Origin: Cenococcum geophilum 1.58 | Taxonomy: Eukaryota; Ascomycota; Dothideomycetes; Gloniales; Gloniaceae | Reading direction: 5' to 3' | Length of the DNA stretch: 64,000 nucleotides | Assembly: GCA_001692895.1 (NCBI GenBank) | Contig: KV748235.1 | Location: 186,001-250,000 of the forward strand | Shown here: one piece after another, positions 1-11,200 of the stretch | How positions within the stretch are numbered: position 1 is the first letter of the stretch | How the letters are laid out: every line of letters starts with the position of its first letter | Position numbers and translations under genes: made by a program | The notes under the pieces: generated by a model | Seen by the model: only the letters and a program-made list of their open reading frames with translations | What the model was told of the DNA's origin: nothing | Databases searched by the model: none

Positions 1-262
1 CAATTCTTCCCTTGAAAGAGTGTGCAATAGAAAGCATCCATGAAGGTCAGCGCTTTTGATTGGGCTCCGATAGAACTGCTTCTACAAACCCCACGGCTCT
101 TTCCGGCTTTCCTGGCCGGGAAGTTTGACGTGCTTCAAAGATAACCCAATTTTGGTTCTGGTGTTCGAATGAAGAACTGCGAGTTGGTTTAGAGAACATC
201 TTCTACGCATTGATCTCGGTCCACAATCATGACACTGTTAGGTCACAAGCAAGATCTAACAA
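1..262. other. Window edge, no gene recognised
   Basis: This stretch lies upstream of the GH3 relic. The N-terminal part of that enzyme would be expected here, but no reading frame resembles it, so it is either lost or too decayed to recognise by eye. Confidence 0.5.
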
Positions 263-1746
263 TTGAACTTTAGCGTCGTCTTCGGGAGCTGGCAGTGGTT
301 TAACTACCAATCCGTCCTCTGGTGCTGCGGGCCCTTTGGAAATATTCCTATAGGAAGAAATTGGGAAAGGTTCTCACTGGACTTGTATTTGACAGGCGTT
401 GCCATGCAGCAGACCATAACCAGAATGCAGGATTTAGGTGTCCAGGCGTGCGCGAAACACTGCATCGGCGATGAGCAAGAGAAGAACCGGGACACGATGA
501 GCGCAAATATTGATGATCGGACGATACACGAGTTGTATCTTTGGCCCTTCGCCGATGCCGTTCAGGCCAACGTCGCCTCCGTTATATGCTCGTATAATAA
601 AGTGAATAGTACTTATGCGTGCGAGAACGACAAACTCATGAATGGCCTTTTGAAGAATGGACTAGATTTCCAGGGTCATGTCATGAGCGATTGGAATGCT
701 CAACATAGGACTTCTGTATGTGCAAATGGCGGCTCGGATATGACGATGCCTGGCAGCGACTTCGATAAAGGCACGATCCTCTGGGGTCCGCAACTCACAA
801 GCGCTATCAGCAGCGGCGCGGTGGCACAGTCCCGGGTTGATGATATGGTTAGACAGATTCTTGCTGCGTGGTACCTTGTCGGCCAAGATAATGGTTACCC
901 CACAGCATCACTCAATTTATGGAAGATCGAGACTCATGGCGTTTAAGGAACGCACAAACCCGTTGCTAGAGCTATCGTTTGTGATGGTATTGTCTTGCTC
1001 AAGAACACGAACACGAACAACGCCTTGCCATTGAAGAAGCCTACAAAGTCTGGCAATCATCGGACAAGACGCCATTCAGGACCCATCTGGAATCAATTCA
1101 TATGCTGATCGTGCTTCCGATAACGGTACCTTAGCCTTGGGCTGGGGGTCAGGAACCGCAGAATTCCCTGTGGGATTGCCTTTTTATTCTTCGCCAAATT
1201 TTGACTGACCAAACCCTAGTACCTCGTTGCCCCTCTCGATGCCATCAAAACCCAGGCCTCAGCCGACGGCACAACCCTCAAAACGTCCACCACCAACTCG
1301 GCCAGCTCTGCCACAGCGGCCGCCTCAGCTGCAGCCACCGCCATCGTCTTCATCAACTCGGACTCAGGCGAGGCTACATCACCGTCGAAGGCAATGCCGG
1401 GGACCGCAGCAACTTAGACCCCTGGCACAGTGGAAATAGCCTCGTGACCGCTGTCGCGAATGTTAACAAGAACACCATCATCGTTGTACACAGCGTCAGC
1501 CCCGTAATTCTGGAAAATATTCTCGCGCAGCCAAACGTCGTAACTATTGTCTGGGCCAGCATACCTGGGCAGGAGAGCGGGAACGGGTTGGTCAACGTAC
1601 TGTATAGCTCTACCGTCCCGAGCGGGAAACTGCCGTGTTATTGGGATGTGGGGAGGTAGTAGTGGGTTGTGCCGAGTGGGAGCTTTAGCATTATGGTTGG
1701 AGCGAGTTCGAGGGATCTGAGATTGAACGGGACGTTGACGGTTTAG
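263..1746 (+). pseudogene. Decayed GH3 beta-glucosidase
   Basis: An intact relative would be a secreted glycoside hydrolase family 3 beta-glucosidase. The first part (to 946) keeps GRNWE, GVQACAKH, the ELYLWPFADAV segment and MSDWNAQH, whose Asp is the family nucleophile. A TAA at 944-946 then interrupts the frame, which continues past it as GIVLLKN. The frame slips near 1050 (into LAIIGQDA and LGWGSGTAEFP). An intact 50-nt intron follows at 1170-1219 with a CTGAC branch site, and a 1-nt loss near 1373 shifts the frame again before GDRSNLDPWH and PGQESGNGLV. After SGKLP the sequence jumps directly to YWDV, two stops at 1657-1662, then WVVPSGSF and the natural C terminus at 1746. Most of the C-terminal FnIII-like domain is therefore deleted. 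The N terminus is not recognisable. The family call is firm and so is the pseudogene call. Confidence 0.9.
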
Positions 1747-2881
1747 AAATAATTGGGGAAATTTGAAGGGCAGCTATGGAAATCCGTATGGACGAATGAC
1801 CATAGGGAATGGCAGACAGAACTAGAAAAAATTTGCCAACATCTTCCTACTGAACAAGCAGTCGTAAACAAGCAGTCATAGTCAAGCACTAGAATTTACT
1901 GGTGCTATTAAGTGAGAAGTTCTTTGATAAATCGCCACCGTCTTCGGATATTTCTAGTGGAATATCCGAAAATGTTACGGTTAGCATTTAGCAATCCTTT
2001 TAGGTATTCCGAATTGAGGGACAGGGGCCTCTTTCTGAGCGTATGCATGCCTCCGGTAGCCCTGGAGTCTGGATCGCCGTGAATAAAAGCCGCTATATAC
2101 GAAAGGAAACGGGATGCTTATCATGCGATTTGACGTTATCGGTGTTACACATTTCACAACAGCTCGTACACTGGTGTTTGAGAATCTACTACAAGGCTAC
2201 GAGAGTATGTTGATATGATTCAGTCATTTCACATGCGTACTTTGTGAGACAATTCCCCGCAGGTCGGCATTCCGTTGCTGACGAAGATTTTAAAGTTCAG
2301 GAGAGCTGATTGGATGAGGGAAGTGCGGAGAAGAATTGGGTCTTTTCTATTCTGAGCCTTACCGACATGATGCTGGACGAGAAGACTCGATGCACATAAC
2401 TGCAGTACCACATTTCTGTATTCTGAGAAGTAGTGTCTGCACGACAATGAGTGGTAGGGTAGTATCAGAAGAAAATAAGAGCAGCTCGGCTTTAGTCCGC
2501 CCAAACGCGTCTCGTAGCCGGCAAAGACGCCCTCGACTCTTTATTTTTTGTTGCCATCCATTTTGCAGGGAAGAGAGATGCAGGCGGATTGTCCAGTCAG
2601 ACAGGAGAATTAAAGGAGCGGGCCAGCTAGCAGGGCGAAAAGATGCAGCGATGCGTGCGACTGAAGAATTCTCACAGCCATCCATCGTCATCTAGCTCAC
2701 TAAGCCCTATCCGGCTCTAGGCGCGCAAACAATGAAAGACCCCACCGTCACCTTACCTTGAGACGCCTCCTCTAACAAAAACCATCAACCACCGCACGCT
2801 CTCCCACTGCCGACCACCCTCATAAGTAGAGCTTTTGCTCCCTCCTCCGTGACTTCATCTGAAGTTCGACATATCGCGCTT
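1747..2881. other. Intergenic, 5' region of the CPA1-type gene
   Basis: No convincing gene is present. Two mutually antisense frames of 110-119 codons near 2336-2695 have no recognisable domain and look like chance. The last 200 bases before the attenuator uORF are pyrimidine-rich, as expected of a fungal promoter or leader. Confidence 0.5.
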
Positions 2882-3193
2882 ATGCGTGCTGTTCAGACCG
2901 TCTTCACTTCCCAGGTATGTGACAGTGACAGTTAGCTTCAAATAATGCTTCCTTATCTACCCCGAGCGCACACCGTTGATCAACCACGCCCCTCCGTCAC
3001 GGTGCTGCTGCTCCGCAATTGTGATGCATTTCCCTTCAAACTTTTTTCCACATACTCTACATCATGGCTAATTGTATACAATAGGACTATATCTCAGGTA
3101 TGCCCATCTTCGACCAAAACCAGCTTCTCGCTGTCTCGGCTCACACCACTAACTCTCCTCCTAGACCACCTGTGGAAGGCGTCAGTAAACTGA
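2882..3193 (+). CDS. Arginine attenuator peptide (spliced uORF)
   Basis: This is the upstream ORF of the arginine-specific carbamoyl-phosphate synthase small chain gene. Its exons are 2882-2914, 3085-3097 and 3165-3193. Joined, they give 24 codons plus TGA, the same length as the Neurospora arg-2 attenuator peptide. The core reads VFTSQDYISDHLWKA, the conserved segment that stalls ribosomes when arginine is high. The first intron (2915-3084) has GTATGT...TAG and follows the Gln codon of TSQ. The second (3098-3164) has GTATG...CACTAAC...CTAG and splits the Asp codon of SDH. The uORF ends 58 nt before the main ATG at 3252. The peptide match is seen directly; arginine control is inferred from the arg-2/CPA1 system. 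Confidence 0.9.
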
Positions 3194-3251
3194 AAGCCTT
3201 GCAAGCCCGACTTGAAACAAATTACTACAATCACATATACCTATCCTCAAC

Positions 3252-4758
3252 ATGTTCTCTCAACTTTTCAAGCCTTCTACCTCGAGGTCTGCGAGTGTTC
3301 TGGGACAAGCGACAAAGGCCCGTACACAGGCTCGATTCCTGGCCACCTTCCAACACAACACTCCCCGACAAGCGCCAGCAAACACGCGTCGGGCTACTCC
3401 GGTTTCTCTTGAACGAGCTACATTCACGATCAAGGTATGTAAACATTGACCTTCGAGCTATTCTTACCTTACACATCACTCACCGCTACCTTCAGAATGG
3501 ACCAATCTTTTCTGGCAAGTCTTTTGGTGCGAAGTCCAACATCTCTGGCGAAGCTGTGTTCACTACCTCCCTGGTTGGATATCCCGAGTCCATGACCGAT
3601 CCGTCCTACCGTGGTCAGATTTTAGTTTTCACACAACCCCTCATTGGCAACTATGGTGTCCCATCTTCTGCCCGTGACGAGCATGGCTTGCTCAGATATT
3701 TTGAATCCCCGCATCTCCAAGCTGCAGGTATCGTAGTCCAGGACTACGCCATGCAGCACAGCCATTGGACCGCTGTCGAGAGTTTAAGCGAGTGGTGTGC
3801 CCGAGAAGGCGTGCCAGCCATTTCTGGGGTTGACACCCGAGAGATTGTCACTTACCTCAGAGAGCAAGGTTCCTCCTTGGCCCGCATCACCATCGGAGAA
3901 GAGTATGATGCCGACGAAGATGAAGCGTTCGTCGACCCGGAAACCATCAACCTTGTCCGACGAGTTAGCACCAAAGCGCCCTTCCACGTCAGCTCCTCTC
4001 TCGGTGATATGCACGTTGCTTTGATCGATTGTGGCGTCAAAGAGAATATTCTACGGAGTCTTGTCTCCCGTGGTGCTAGCGTAACTGCTTTCCCTTACGA
4101 CTACCCGATTCACAAAGTCGCCCACCATTTCGACGGTGTCTTCATCTCCAATGGACCAGGTGATCCAACTCACTGCCAAGCTGCAGTCTACAACCTCCGC
4201 AAATTGATGGAGTCATCCCAGATCCCCATCATGGGCATTTGCATGGGTCATCAACTGCTAGCATTGGCGTCCGGTGCCAGGACAATCAAGCTTAAGTATG
4301 GCAACCGTGCGCACAACATTCCAGCCCTTGACCTCACTTCTGGGAAATGCCATATCACATCCCAAAACCACGGTTATGCAGTTGACCCCACAACTCTTCC
4401 CGAGGACTGGAGGGAGTATTTCACCAACCTCAACGACCAATCCAACGAAGGCTTGATCCACAACTCGCGGCCCATTTTCAGCGCCCAATTCCACCCGGAA
4501 GCCAAGGGCGGCCCCCTTGACTCTGCCTATCTCTTCGACAAGTACATTGAAAGCGTCCAGAAGTACAAGCACCACCAGGCCATGTTCTCGGAGCGCGACA
4601 ATAAGCCTAGCCCGCTCCTCGTCGACCTCCTGAGCAAGGAGCGTGTGGGCGTTCACCCAAGTATGGTCGAGTTCGAGGACCACGCCGTCGGCAAGATCGA
4701 GCCGGAACCCTTCGTCAGCACGCAGGCTGTGCAGCAGCCTATTGCCGCTGCGGCATGA
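3252..4758 (+). CDS. CPA1: Carbamoyl-phosphate synthase, arginine-specific small chain
   Basis: This glutaminase subunit hydrolyses glutamine and passes ammonia to the large chain, making carbamoyl phosphate for arginine synthesis. Exons are 3252-3434 and 3496-4758, giving 481 residues. The first exon is rich in Arg, Ser and Ala and poor in acid, like a mitochondrial presequence, matching the mitochondrial arg-2 enzyme of Neurospora. The 61-nt intron joins FTIK to [11 protein letters not shown]. The N-terminal CPSase domain spans roughly residues 62-210. The class I glutamine amidotransferase domain carries SNGPGDP, the nucleophile in GICMGH (Cys310) and FHPEAKGG (His394, Glu396). The ATG at 3252 is preferred. 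An upstream in-frame ATG at 3100 lies inside the second intron of the attenuator uORF and would give a false 552-residue protein. The 3' end converges on the next gene. Confidence 0.95.
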
Positions 4759-5379
4759 GGAAGAAGCTTGGAGATTATGAAATTGAAACTATGTTGATTC
4801 GCGCTCACGGTGGGTTATTTGGGGAAAAGTGATATCTGATTCTTGATGGACGATTGAGGGAGTTCAAAGGGATCTTTGCGCATGTTTTGCTTGTCTTTGC
4901 TTTCTTGATTGAATTTTAGTGGATCTGAATGGAAATTGAATCATACGTCCGTCTATTCTGTGAATATTGTAGCGAAGTCTGGATTTGATGCAAACAAACC
5001 TTGCTAATGTCCAAAATAAGCCTTCGACACTAAACAGATATCAATACGCTTTAAATTCAAGTCTTGTTTCAAACCGCAAGCGATGTGAGACGAACATCAT
5101 GGCGCTCCAAGAGCTAGATTTTTCCATTGTTTTCTTTTACGCTGCTGAAGTGGTATTAGTTTGTTAGATGTGCCAGCTTTTCTCTTATACCCAAACCTTT
5201 CCATCCAACCCAGGCAATATCAATGCCCAGACCCAAACCCAAACCCATTTGCCGAACTGCTCCAAAGATGCACATTAACCCGCCGGCCGACCATTCCCCA
5301 GCCTGAAGTCATACTTCCGCGCAACGAACACATAACCACGCACTACTTTCCCCGCTATCTCCATTCCTAAGCGGAAGCC
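4759..5379. other. Convergent 3' intergenic region
   Basis: This separates the 3' ends of the carbamoyl-phosphate synthase gene (+) and the Acinus-like gene (-). It is T-rich after 4759, as usual for a fungal 3' UTR. No gene, RNA or repeat is visible. Confidence 0.6.
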
Positions 5380-7701
5380 TCACCTACCCCTCCACCTCCC
5401 TCGTCCGCCCCTATCCCTGTCTCTATTCCTCTCTCTATCCCTATCCCTATCCCTCTCTCCACCCCCAAACCCGCCGCCTCGCCACGAATCCCCACCCCCC
5501 CTCATCCTCCCACCTCCCCTCACACCCGCACCTCCATCCTCCCTCTCCCTCTCCCTCCTAGCCTCAACACCCGCACCTCCTCTACCCCCAAAATCCGGCC
5601 CCACATCCACAATCCTGTCGCCCTCAAACCCAAACCTGCGCAACTCATCCGCCCCCCCGCCGCGGCCACGGCCCCTGCCCCTAGCACCGCTCCCACCATT
5701 CCCATCCGCCCGCCAATCCCGCGCCGTAGCCGCGCTCAGCGCCTCAAGCCGGCGCGCCGCAAGCGTCGCGTCGACGGGCAGGAAGTAGAGTTTCGGCTTG
5801 GCGGTCGTGCTGCGGAAGAGCGTGTCGAGGGTCGCGAAGGACTTGTCGGCGGCGGCGCTGCGCTTAGTTGTAGTCGTGCCTGGACCCGGACCCGCGGCGT
5901 CGTCGTCATCGCCGCGAACTGCGGTGGTGTAGCGGCTCGTAGCGCCACCACCACCACCGGCGGCGGCGATAGACGACGACGAAGAAGCCGCAAATCGCCG
6001 ACCCTCGCGCGGACCCAGCGGCGCGCCCGCAACGCCCGGCGCCGCACCCGCGAGCAGCGCCGCGCGCGCGGGGTTGAGCATCGCATACCCACCACCGCCC
6101 CTCGCACCGACCTCTTGGAACACAGCCCGCACGCCCTCCGGCGCGTCAACGTACACAACCTCCCAGCGCCTCCCTCCTCCTCCACCCCCACTGCGCCGCC
6201 CCCCACCACCCTCCCGCGCCCCGTCCTCCTCCCGCTCAATCCACGCCTCGACGCGCTCCTCCGGCACGAAGTCGACCCACAGCGGGCGGCGGTCGCGCTC
6301 CAGTGGCCAGACGGCATCGTGGAGCGCGGCGCGCACACGAGCGGCGGCGGTGGTGGTGGTGAAGAGGGCGAGGGCGTGCGTGCGGATCGGGTCGAGGTAG
6401 AAGAGCGTTAGAATGCTGCTGTCCGGGGGGGATGCTGGAGGGGAGGCGAGGGCGATGAGGTGGGTGCGGAGGGCGGATGGCTGGAGCGGGCGCATGAAGT
6501 TGCGGATGTAGAGCGCGGGGGTGGCGGGGTGGAGGGAGGGCGGGATGGGGCGGTCGTCCGGGGTTTCGGGGGCGGTGGCGGTGGTAGTAGTGGGGGTGGG
6601 GTGGAAGAGGGATTTGTAGCGTGCGTCTTTGGTGTCTTTTTCCCTTGCGGGGTGGGTTCTGGGCGGGGTGGAGGATGGTTTGGATGGTAGTGCTGGCTCG
6701 GTAGGCGTGTCGGTGGGAGCGGCTTCAGGGGCTGGCGGGTTGTCTTCGTTCGTTGCTGCTGTAGCATCCCGCTGAGCCTCCTCCGGTATTGATACCCCAT
6801 TCGCCTGTTTCTTATCCTCTATAGCTAAGTTCATGGCATCCGCAGCCTTGTCTTCCATGACTACGTCTTCACCAACATAGTCCTCCTTCAAATGTACTAC
6901 ATCGGTGAGCTCCTCGCTCTGTCGCAATTTCTTGCTTTTGATATCCTGTGTTTGCACATCAGGCGTCTCGCTTCGCCTCTTCCTCTTCCTAGTATCCGCT
7001 TCCAGTTCCTCTGAATTCAACCGTGAGACCTCCACTGAGGTATCTGCTTCTACAATGGTCGGCAAGGGCTCGGTCGCTTCCACAGTCTGTGCCTCATGCT
7101 CGGTGTGCGGTTGTGTATCAGGGTTGGTAGAGATGCTTGGCTGCGTTGACTGGGTTTCTTTTGACAACACGGCCGGTTGCGAAACGGAGGCCGAGGCATC
7201 GGGTGCAGATTGAGATTGGGTAGAGGCAGGTAGAGTGGCAGTTTCCTCAACTGGTATCGTGATACTAGATGAAGCAGATAAGGGTTGTTCTTTAGGAGTA
7301 CCTGCGGCCAGCGCATCGGGGGCTATAGTGGTCTCCGTAGCCTGAGTTTCTGAGGTGTTTAGGATGGGCGCGCCGGGCTGCGAGTGTGCTGCATCCACCT
7401 CCGCCTCCGTCTCCGCTTCCGGGTTGGCCGACTCTGTCGAGTGTTTTGATACAACAGCTTCATGTTGCGCTGCTGGTTCCTCAGGTTGTTCGGATGGCTT
7501 CGCTGATGCATCGTCAGTGTGAGAAGATGATGCGCTAGTTTCCGCAGTATCTGGAGGCGCCGCTGAGCTATCGCCAGACTGGTCAGCATCCTTGAGCTTC
7601 TGAATTATCTGAGCCTTGCGCGTGAGGCCTGTGGAGGGGATTTGGCGGTCCTTGAGGAGCTGGCGCAGATTTGCTACGGTGAGCTTGTTGTAGTCTGTCA
7701 T
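5380..7701 (-). CDS. Acinus-like SAP/RRM/RSB protein
   Basis: This single-exon gene encodes 773 residues. The N terminus (about 5-40) is a SAP domain (LTVANLRQLLKDRQIPSTG...LTRKAQIIQKLKD), a DNA/RNA-binding helix pair. A long disordered Ser/Thr/Pro/Glu-rich stretch follows, with a basic patch RKRKRRSE. Around 395-485 lies an RRM-like fold starting ALYIRNFMRPLQP. Near 620-640 is LDTLFRSTTAKPKLYFLPV, which matches the RNPS1-SAP18-binding (RSB) motif of Acinus. The tail is rich in Arg and Gly with RGRGRGR and RDRDRER repeats. Acinus is the scaffold of the nuclear ASAP complex that binds the exon-junction complex and affects splicing. That role is inferred from this domain order. The very high GC of the C-terminal half produces many spurious antisense frames. 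Confidence 0.82.
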   Translation of the reverse strand: MTDYNKLTVANLRQLLKDRQIPSTGLTRKAQIIQKLKDADQSGDSSAAPPDTAETSASSSHTDDASAKPSEQPEEPAAQHEAVVSKHSTESANPEAETEAEVDAAHSQPGAPILNTSETQATETTIAPDALAAGTPKEQPLSASSSITIPVEETATLPASTQSQSAPDASASVSQPAVLSKETQSTQPSISTNPDTQPHTEHEAQTVEATEPLPTIVEADTSVEVSRLNSEELEADTRKRKRRSETPDVQTQDIKSKKLRQSEELTDVVHLKEDYVGEDVVMEDKAADAMNLAIEDKKQANGVSIPEEAQRDATAATNEDNPPAPEAAPTDTPTEPALPSKPSSTPPRTHPAREKDTKDARYKSLFHPTPTTTTATAPETPDDRPIPPSLHPATPALYIRNFMRPLQPSALRTHLIALASPPASPPDSSILTLFYLDPIRTHALALFTTTTAAARVRAALHDAVWPLERDRRPLWVDFVPEERVEAWIEREEDGAREGGGGRRSGGGGGGRRWEVVYVDAPEGVRAVFQEVGARGGGGYAMLNPARAALLAGAAPGVAGAPLGPREGRRFAASSSSSIAAAGGGGGATSRYTTAVRGDDDDAAGPGPGTTTTKRSAAADKSFATLDTLFRSTTAKPKLYFLPVDATLAARRLEALSAATARDWRADGNGGSGARGRGRGRGGGADELRRFGFEGDRIVDVGPDFGGRGGAGVEARREREREDGGAGVRGGGRMRGGGDSWRGGGFGGGERDRDRDRERNRDRDRGGRGRWRGR

Positions 7702-8208
7702 GGTGATTGAGGCTGTAGGAAAATAGTAAGTAGGGGTAAGGAGTAAGTATGAAGGTAGGAATGAGGAAACATGCAGCTCAGGTAGTTTAATTGTAAGAAT
7801 AAAAGTAAGAGCTGTGGTGGTCGATGTCCTGATGCATTGATGTTTGCATCAGCAGTTTTCAATTCAAAGAATGAGGATGGACTTCGCGTCACAGATTTCT
7901 TGGCAAACACTAACCCCAGGTCTTCTTTCGGAAGATTCATGCATCCGGCCTGCATTTGCATCGGATACTTACCTACCCTACGGCTCCGGGGCAGGCTTAT
8001 ATTCTGAAACAGCGGTACAGCGAAAGGCCCTTACTAAAGATTCTTGTGAAGACTGGAAATACTTTCTTAGATCTTGGTGCAGCACTTTCCCGTGCACAAT
8101 CTAGCGCCTTTCAGCATGTCAAAGACTCAATTGTTGCTTCTTGCAGGAAAAAGAACGTTATATGTTGACATAGTAGACATAGCTAGGTATCTGTACACGC
8201 CAGCCACG
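7702..8208. other. Intergenic, promoter side of the Acinus-like gene
   Basis: This lies between the start of the Acinus-like gene and the 3' end of the LAM-type gene, both on the minus strand. It should hold the promoter of the former. No element could be named. Confidence 0.5.
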
Positions 8209-11200
8209 CTAACTAGGAGGCCTATTCCTCTGTTCCTTGTCCTTCTCCTTCGCCTTGTGTTCCTTTTCATCCCGTATCCGCTTTTTCCGCTCCACCACCT
8301 CCTTCAAAACCTCTAACCTCTCTTGAGTTACTCGAATCGCTTCGTCCATCTGTCGTTCGCTCATGGATACGTCCTGGAGCTTCGCCTCCATTTCCTTTGC
8401 TTTCTGTCGCCTTCTCCAGCCATCATGAGGCGTTAGGATTGCGGAAGCGCGATCCATGGCTACCCTATCCTCCAGCCATTTCCACAGCTCGCTTTCCTCC
8501 TTCCTCCACATCTCTTCGTAAGCAGCAATTCGCTGTGGGGTCGCAAGGCCCGGTACTCCGAGGCTACCGTATCCATACGACTCGCTAGGCGTTCGGAGCC
8601 AAGCGACGGCTAGTAGCAGGACGAGGATGCCAACGACCGTAGGCGCACTGACAACCGTCCCTACCATATCCACAAGCGGTCCAAGTGGTCCATGTAGTGG
8701 CTCCAATACTCCCCAACCCTTCGGTTTATGAGAAGGCCCACCTTCACGAACACCATCTTCGCCTGAAATTGGTGCCCCTACACCGTTCTCGTCGGCAGCT
8801 TCTCTCTTCCTCTTACTTTTACCTTTACCTCGAGCAGCGCCTTTAGCTTGAGCCTTATTAGACACAGCAGCACGTAGGGCAGCAATGATATCCTTTGCAT
8901 ATGCCACTTGACCGTCATTGGCTCCTTTCTCGATAGGACCTGTTGACCATATGAGCGTCAAACCCGTGGATTAAGAATAAGGCACCATACCTTTTAACCA
9001 ACTCTTCCCCGACCATTCCACCGCGCAAGTCATGATCAGGCGAGTAGAATTTCCAGGTCCCCACATCAAACAATACCTCGTCTTGGTGACAAATATATTA
9101 CCGCTGGGTACATCCGGTGTCTGTGTCGAGCATAGTACTGTGACTGCTCTCTCCAAATCGAACTGCTCAAGTGTCGCGGCGATGATACATTTAGTCTGCT
9201 TTGGCCCAATAGATCCACCTAATTGCTTGATATAGGAGTAGTTGAGAGTCTTCCTGTCCTCGCCCAGGCCCTTTTTGTCGTCCTCCATCTGCAGATCCAG
9301 AGATTTCTGATCTTCAACAAGCCACTTCCTCATGAAAGGTCCCGAAGCAGGGCCAAACATCAGTGAGTAGATCTTTCCGAGTGGAGCGGGAATAGTTGTG
9401 TTTATCAAAAGCTTGTCGTAGTGACTATCACCATCACCACACTCCGTGGGCAGATGTGTTGGAGAACCTGGGAAATCCTGGGTCGCAGCGGCCCCAGTAA
9501 CAGCTGCTTCAGCATTGTCGACCATCTTAGTAGATCCTCCAATAACTGGAGTACCTACAGCTGCTGCAGAAGTCTTTTGACTGACAACTTTGGTAGAGTC
9601 GATTTCGCTGCCGGCAACGCTACCCTCTCCAGCCTCAGTAAAACTTCCAAGACCATCTTCTTCCTCTGCATCTTCATCGTAGACTTCCTCGTCTGAGCCT
9701 TCGATGGAGCCGTCATCGGTGACAATAGATTCAGCCTTCTCCGTTTTATCACCCGTTCCTGATCCATCCAGAGTCACACCATTGAGAGAACTCTTAAGAT
9801 TTGGGTGGCTAAATTTCCAAATCCCGATGAGGAGGTCATAAGTAGAATCTCTGCTAACAAAACTGGCGAAGACATTTCTGGCATGCAATGTTTGAATAAC
9901 GATGGCATTTGGGAAGATGACCGCAGTACTCTTTTTTTCCACGGAAACAACCTCATCAAAACTGATAACCAGATTTGTCACCCAACCAAGGATATTGCTC
10001 GAGAAGCAAATGTGGCCTTCGGAGACATAGAGCCTTCCGTGGAGCAAGATATCTCGTTGAAGGGCAGCGCTGTAATCCTCGATCAGGTAGTCATCTTCTG
10101 GGACACTTCTAAATAGGTTATGGAAATCTCGGTTCCGCTTGCTGCTTGCGACAGCGAAACCAGTCAGACGCTGGCCATTAGTTTGCGCTGTCGGATTAGC
10201 CAATGTGGCTGTGCTAGCATTAATCGCTACGGCTACGGTGTGGCCTGTAGTTGCGGAACTTCCCCTGTGCCTCCTCTTTCTGCCTCCACTGATACGGCTT
10301 CGTATACTCCCAGAACGTTGAATTGGCACGCCGGGAGTTTCCGGTTCCCCGGGCGGGGCTCGAGGCGGTGATGCGCCACCAGAGAGTGTGGTTAACGAAC
10401 GAGGTCGTTCAATATTATTTAATGATGCTGTAGACTTCTCCGCAGCATAAGCAGCTGATACGGCTTGAGCAGCTGCAATATCTTCAGCCTTTGCCGAAGC
10501 TTGATCATTAGGCAGTAAAGTTTGTTCCGATAGGCTAATTTTTGAAGTCATGGGACTTGCGTCCGAGCTTTCGGATATTCCAAGCTGGGCAAGACTAAGG
10601 TTGCCCGAGCCAAGCGTCTCAACAGCCGGCTGTCGTCTCTCATTTCCAGAGTTTTCGGCAGAGATGTCTTCAGATTCAGGTCCGATTACTTCTTCTCCGC
10701 CCGCTTGACCTGTTTTTTCTTGCTCACCGACTTGGGTACTAGCTCCACTCTTACTCTTCGATCCCGAAGTGATGGACGTATTAGCTATAGTAGTGCTCAG
10801 CTGGGTCGCAGCATTCTGCGCTGCTGAGAAAACGGAAGAGAAAAATCCTCCGGAATTTTGAGGGCTGGTTAATGATCCACCAGGAGTTTTGGTTTCTTCT
10901 ACAGTAGGCGTCAAAGGCGCGGGTATTGCATTTGATAATTTACTTGGAGGGTTGGTCGCTGACCGTACTCGTCTATGCGATATCATATTCCCTGAAGGAG
11001 ATGTAACAATGTTGGGATTGGACTGTGACGACTGATGAGATACTGATTTCGAGATGGAGCCCAAGCTTGCAGTTGGCTCTGTAGGCGAGGGCGGCCTTGG
11101 TCCTGTAGGCGTTGGGGGTGTCACTAGGGTGGCTGGAGCCTCATGCAAGTTTGGAGGAGTCGCAGGGGTCGTCGTGATGATTCTCTCCGGCGTCGAGGTC

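Noticed and set aside
2840..2860. Possible Gcn4/CPC1 site (TGACTTCA) before the attenuator uORF
   Set aside because: It does not match TGA(C/G)TCA, and a single near-match is not convincing.
3100..3495. N-terminal extension of the carbamoyl-phosphate synthase frame
   Set aside because: It begins at a splice donor inside the attenuator uORF and reads through the main intron. The spliced form from 3252 gives the family N terminus.
5736..6400. Long frames on both strands within the Acinus-like gene
   Set aside because: Very high GC suppresses stop codons. The predicted peptides are Arg/Pro/Ala-rich without domains, unlike the real frame.
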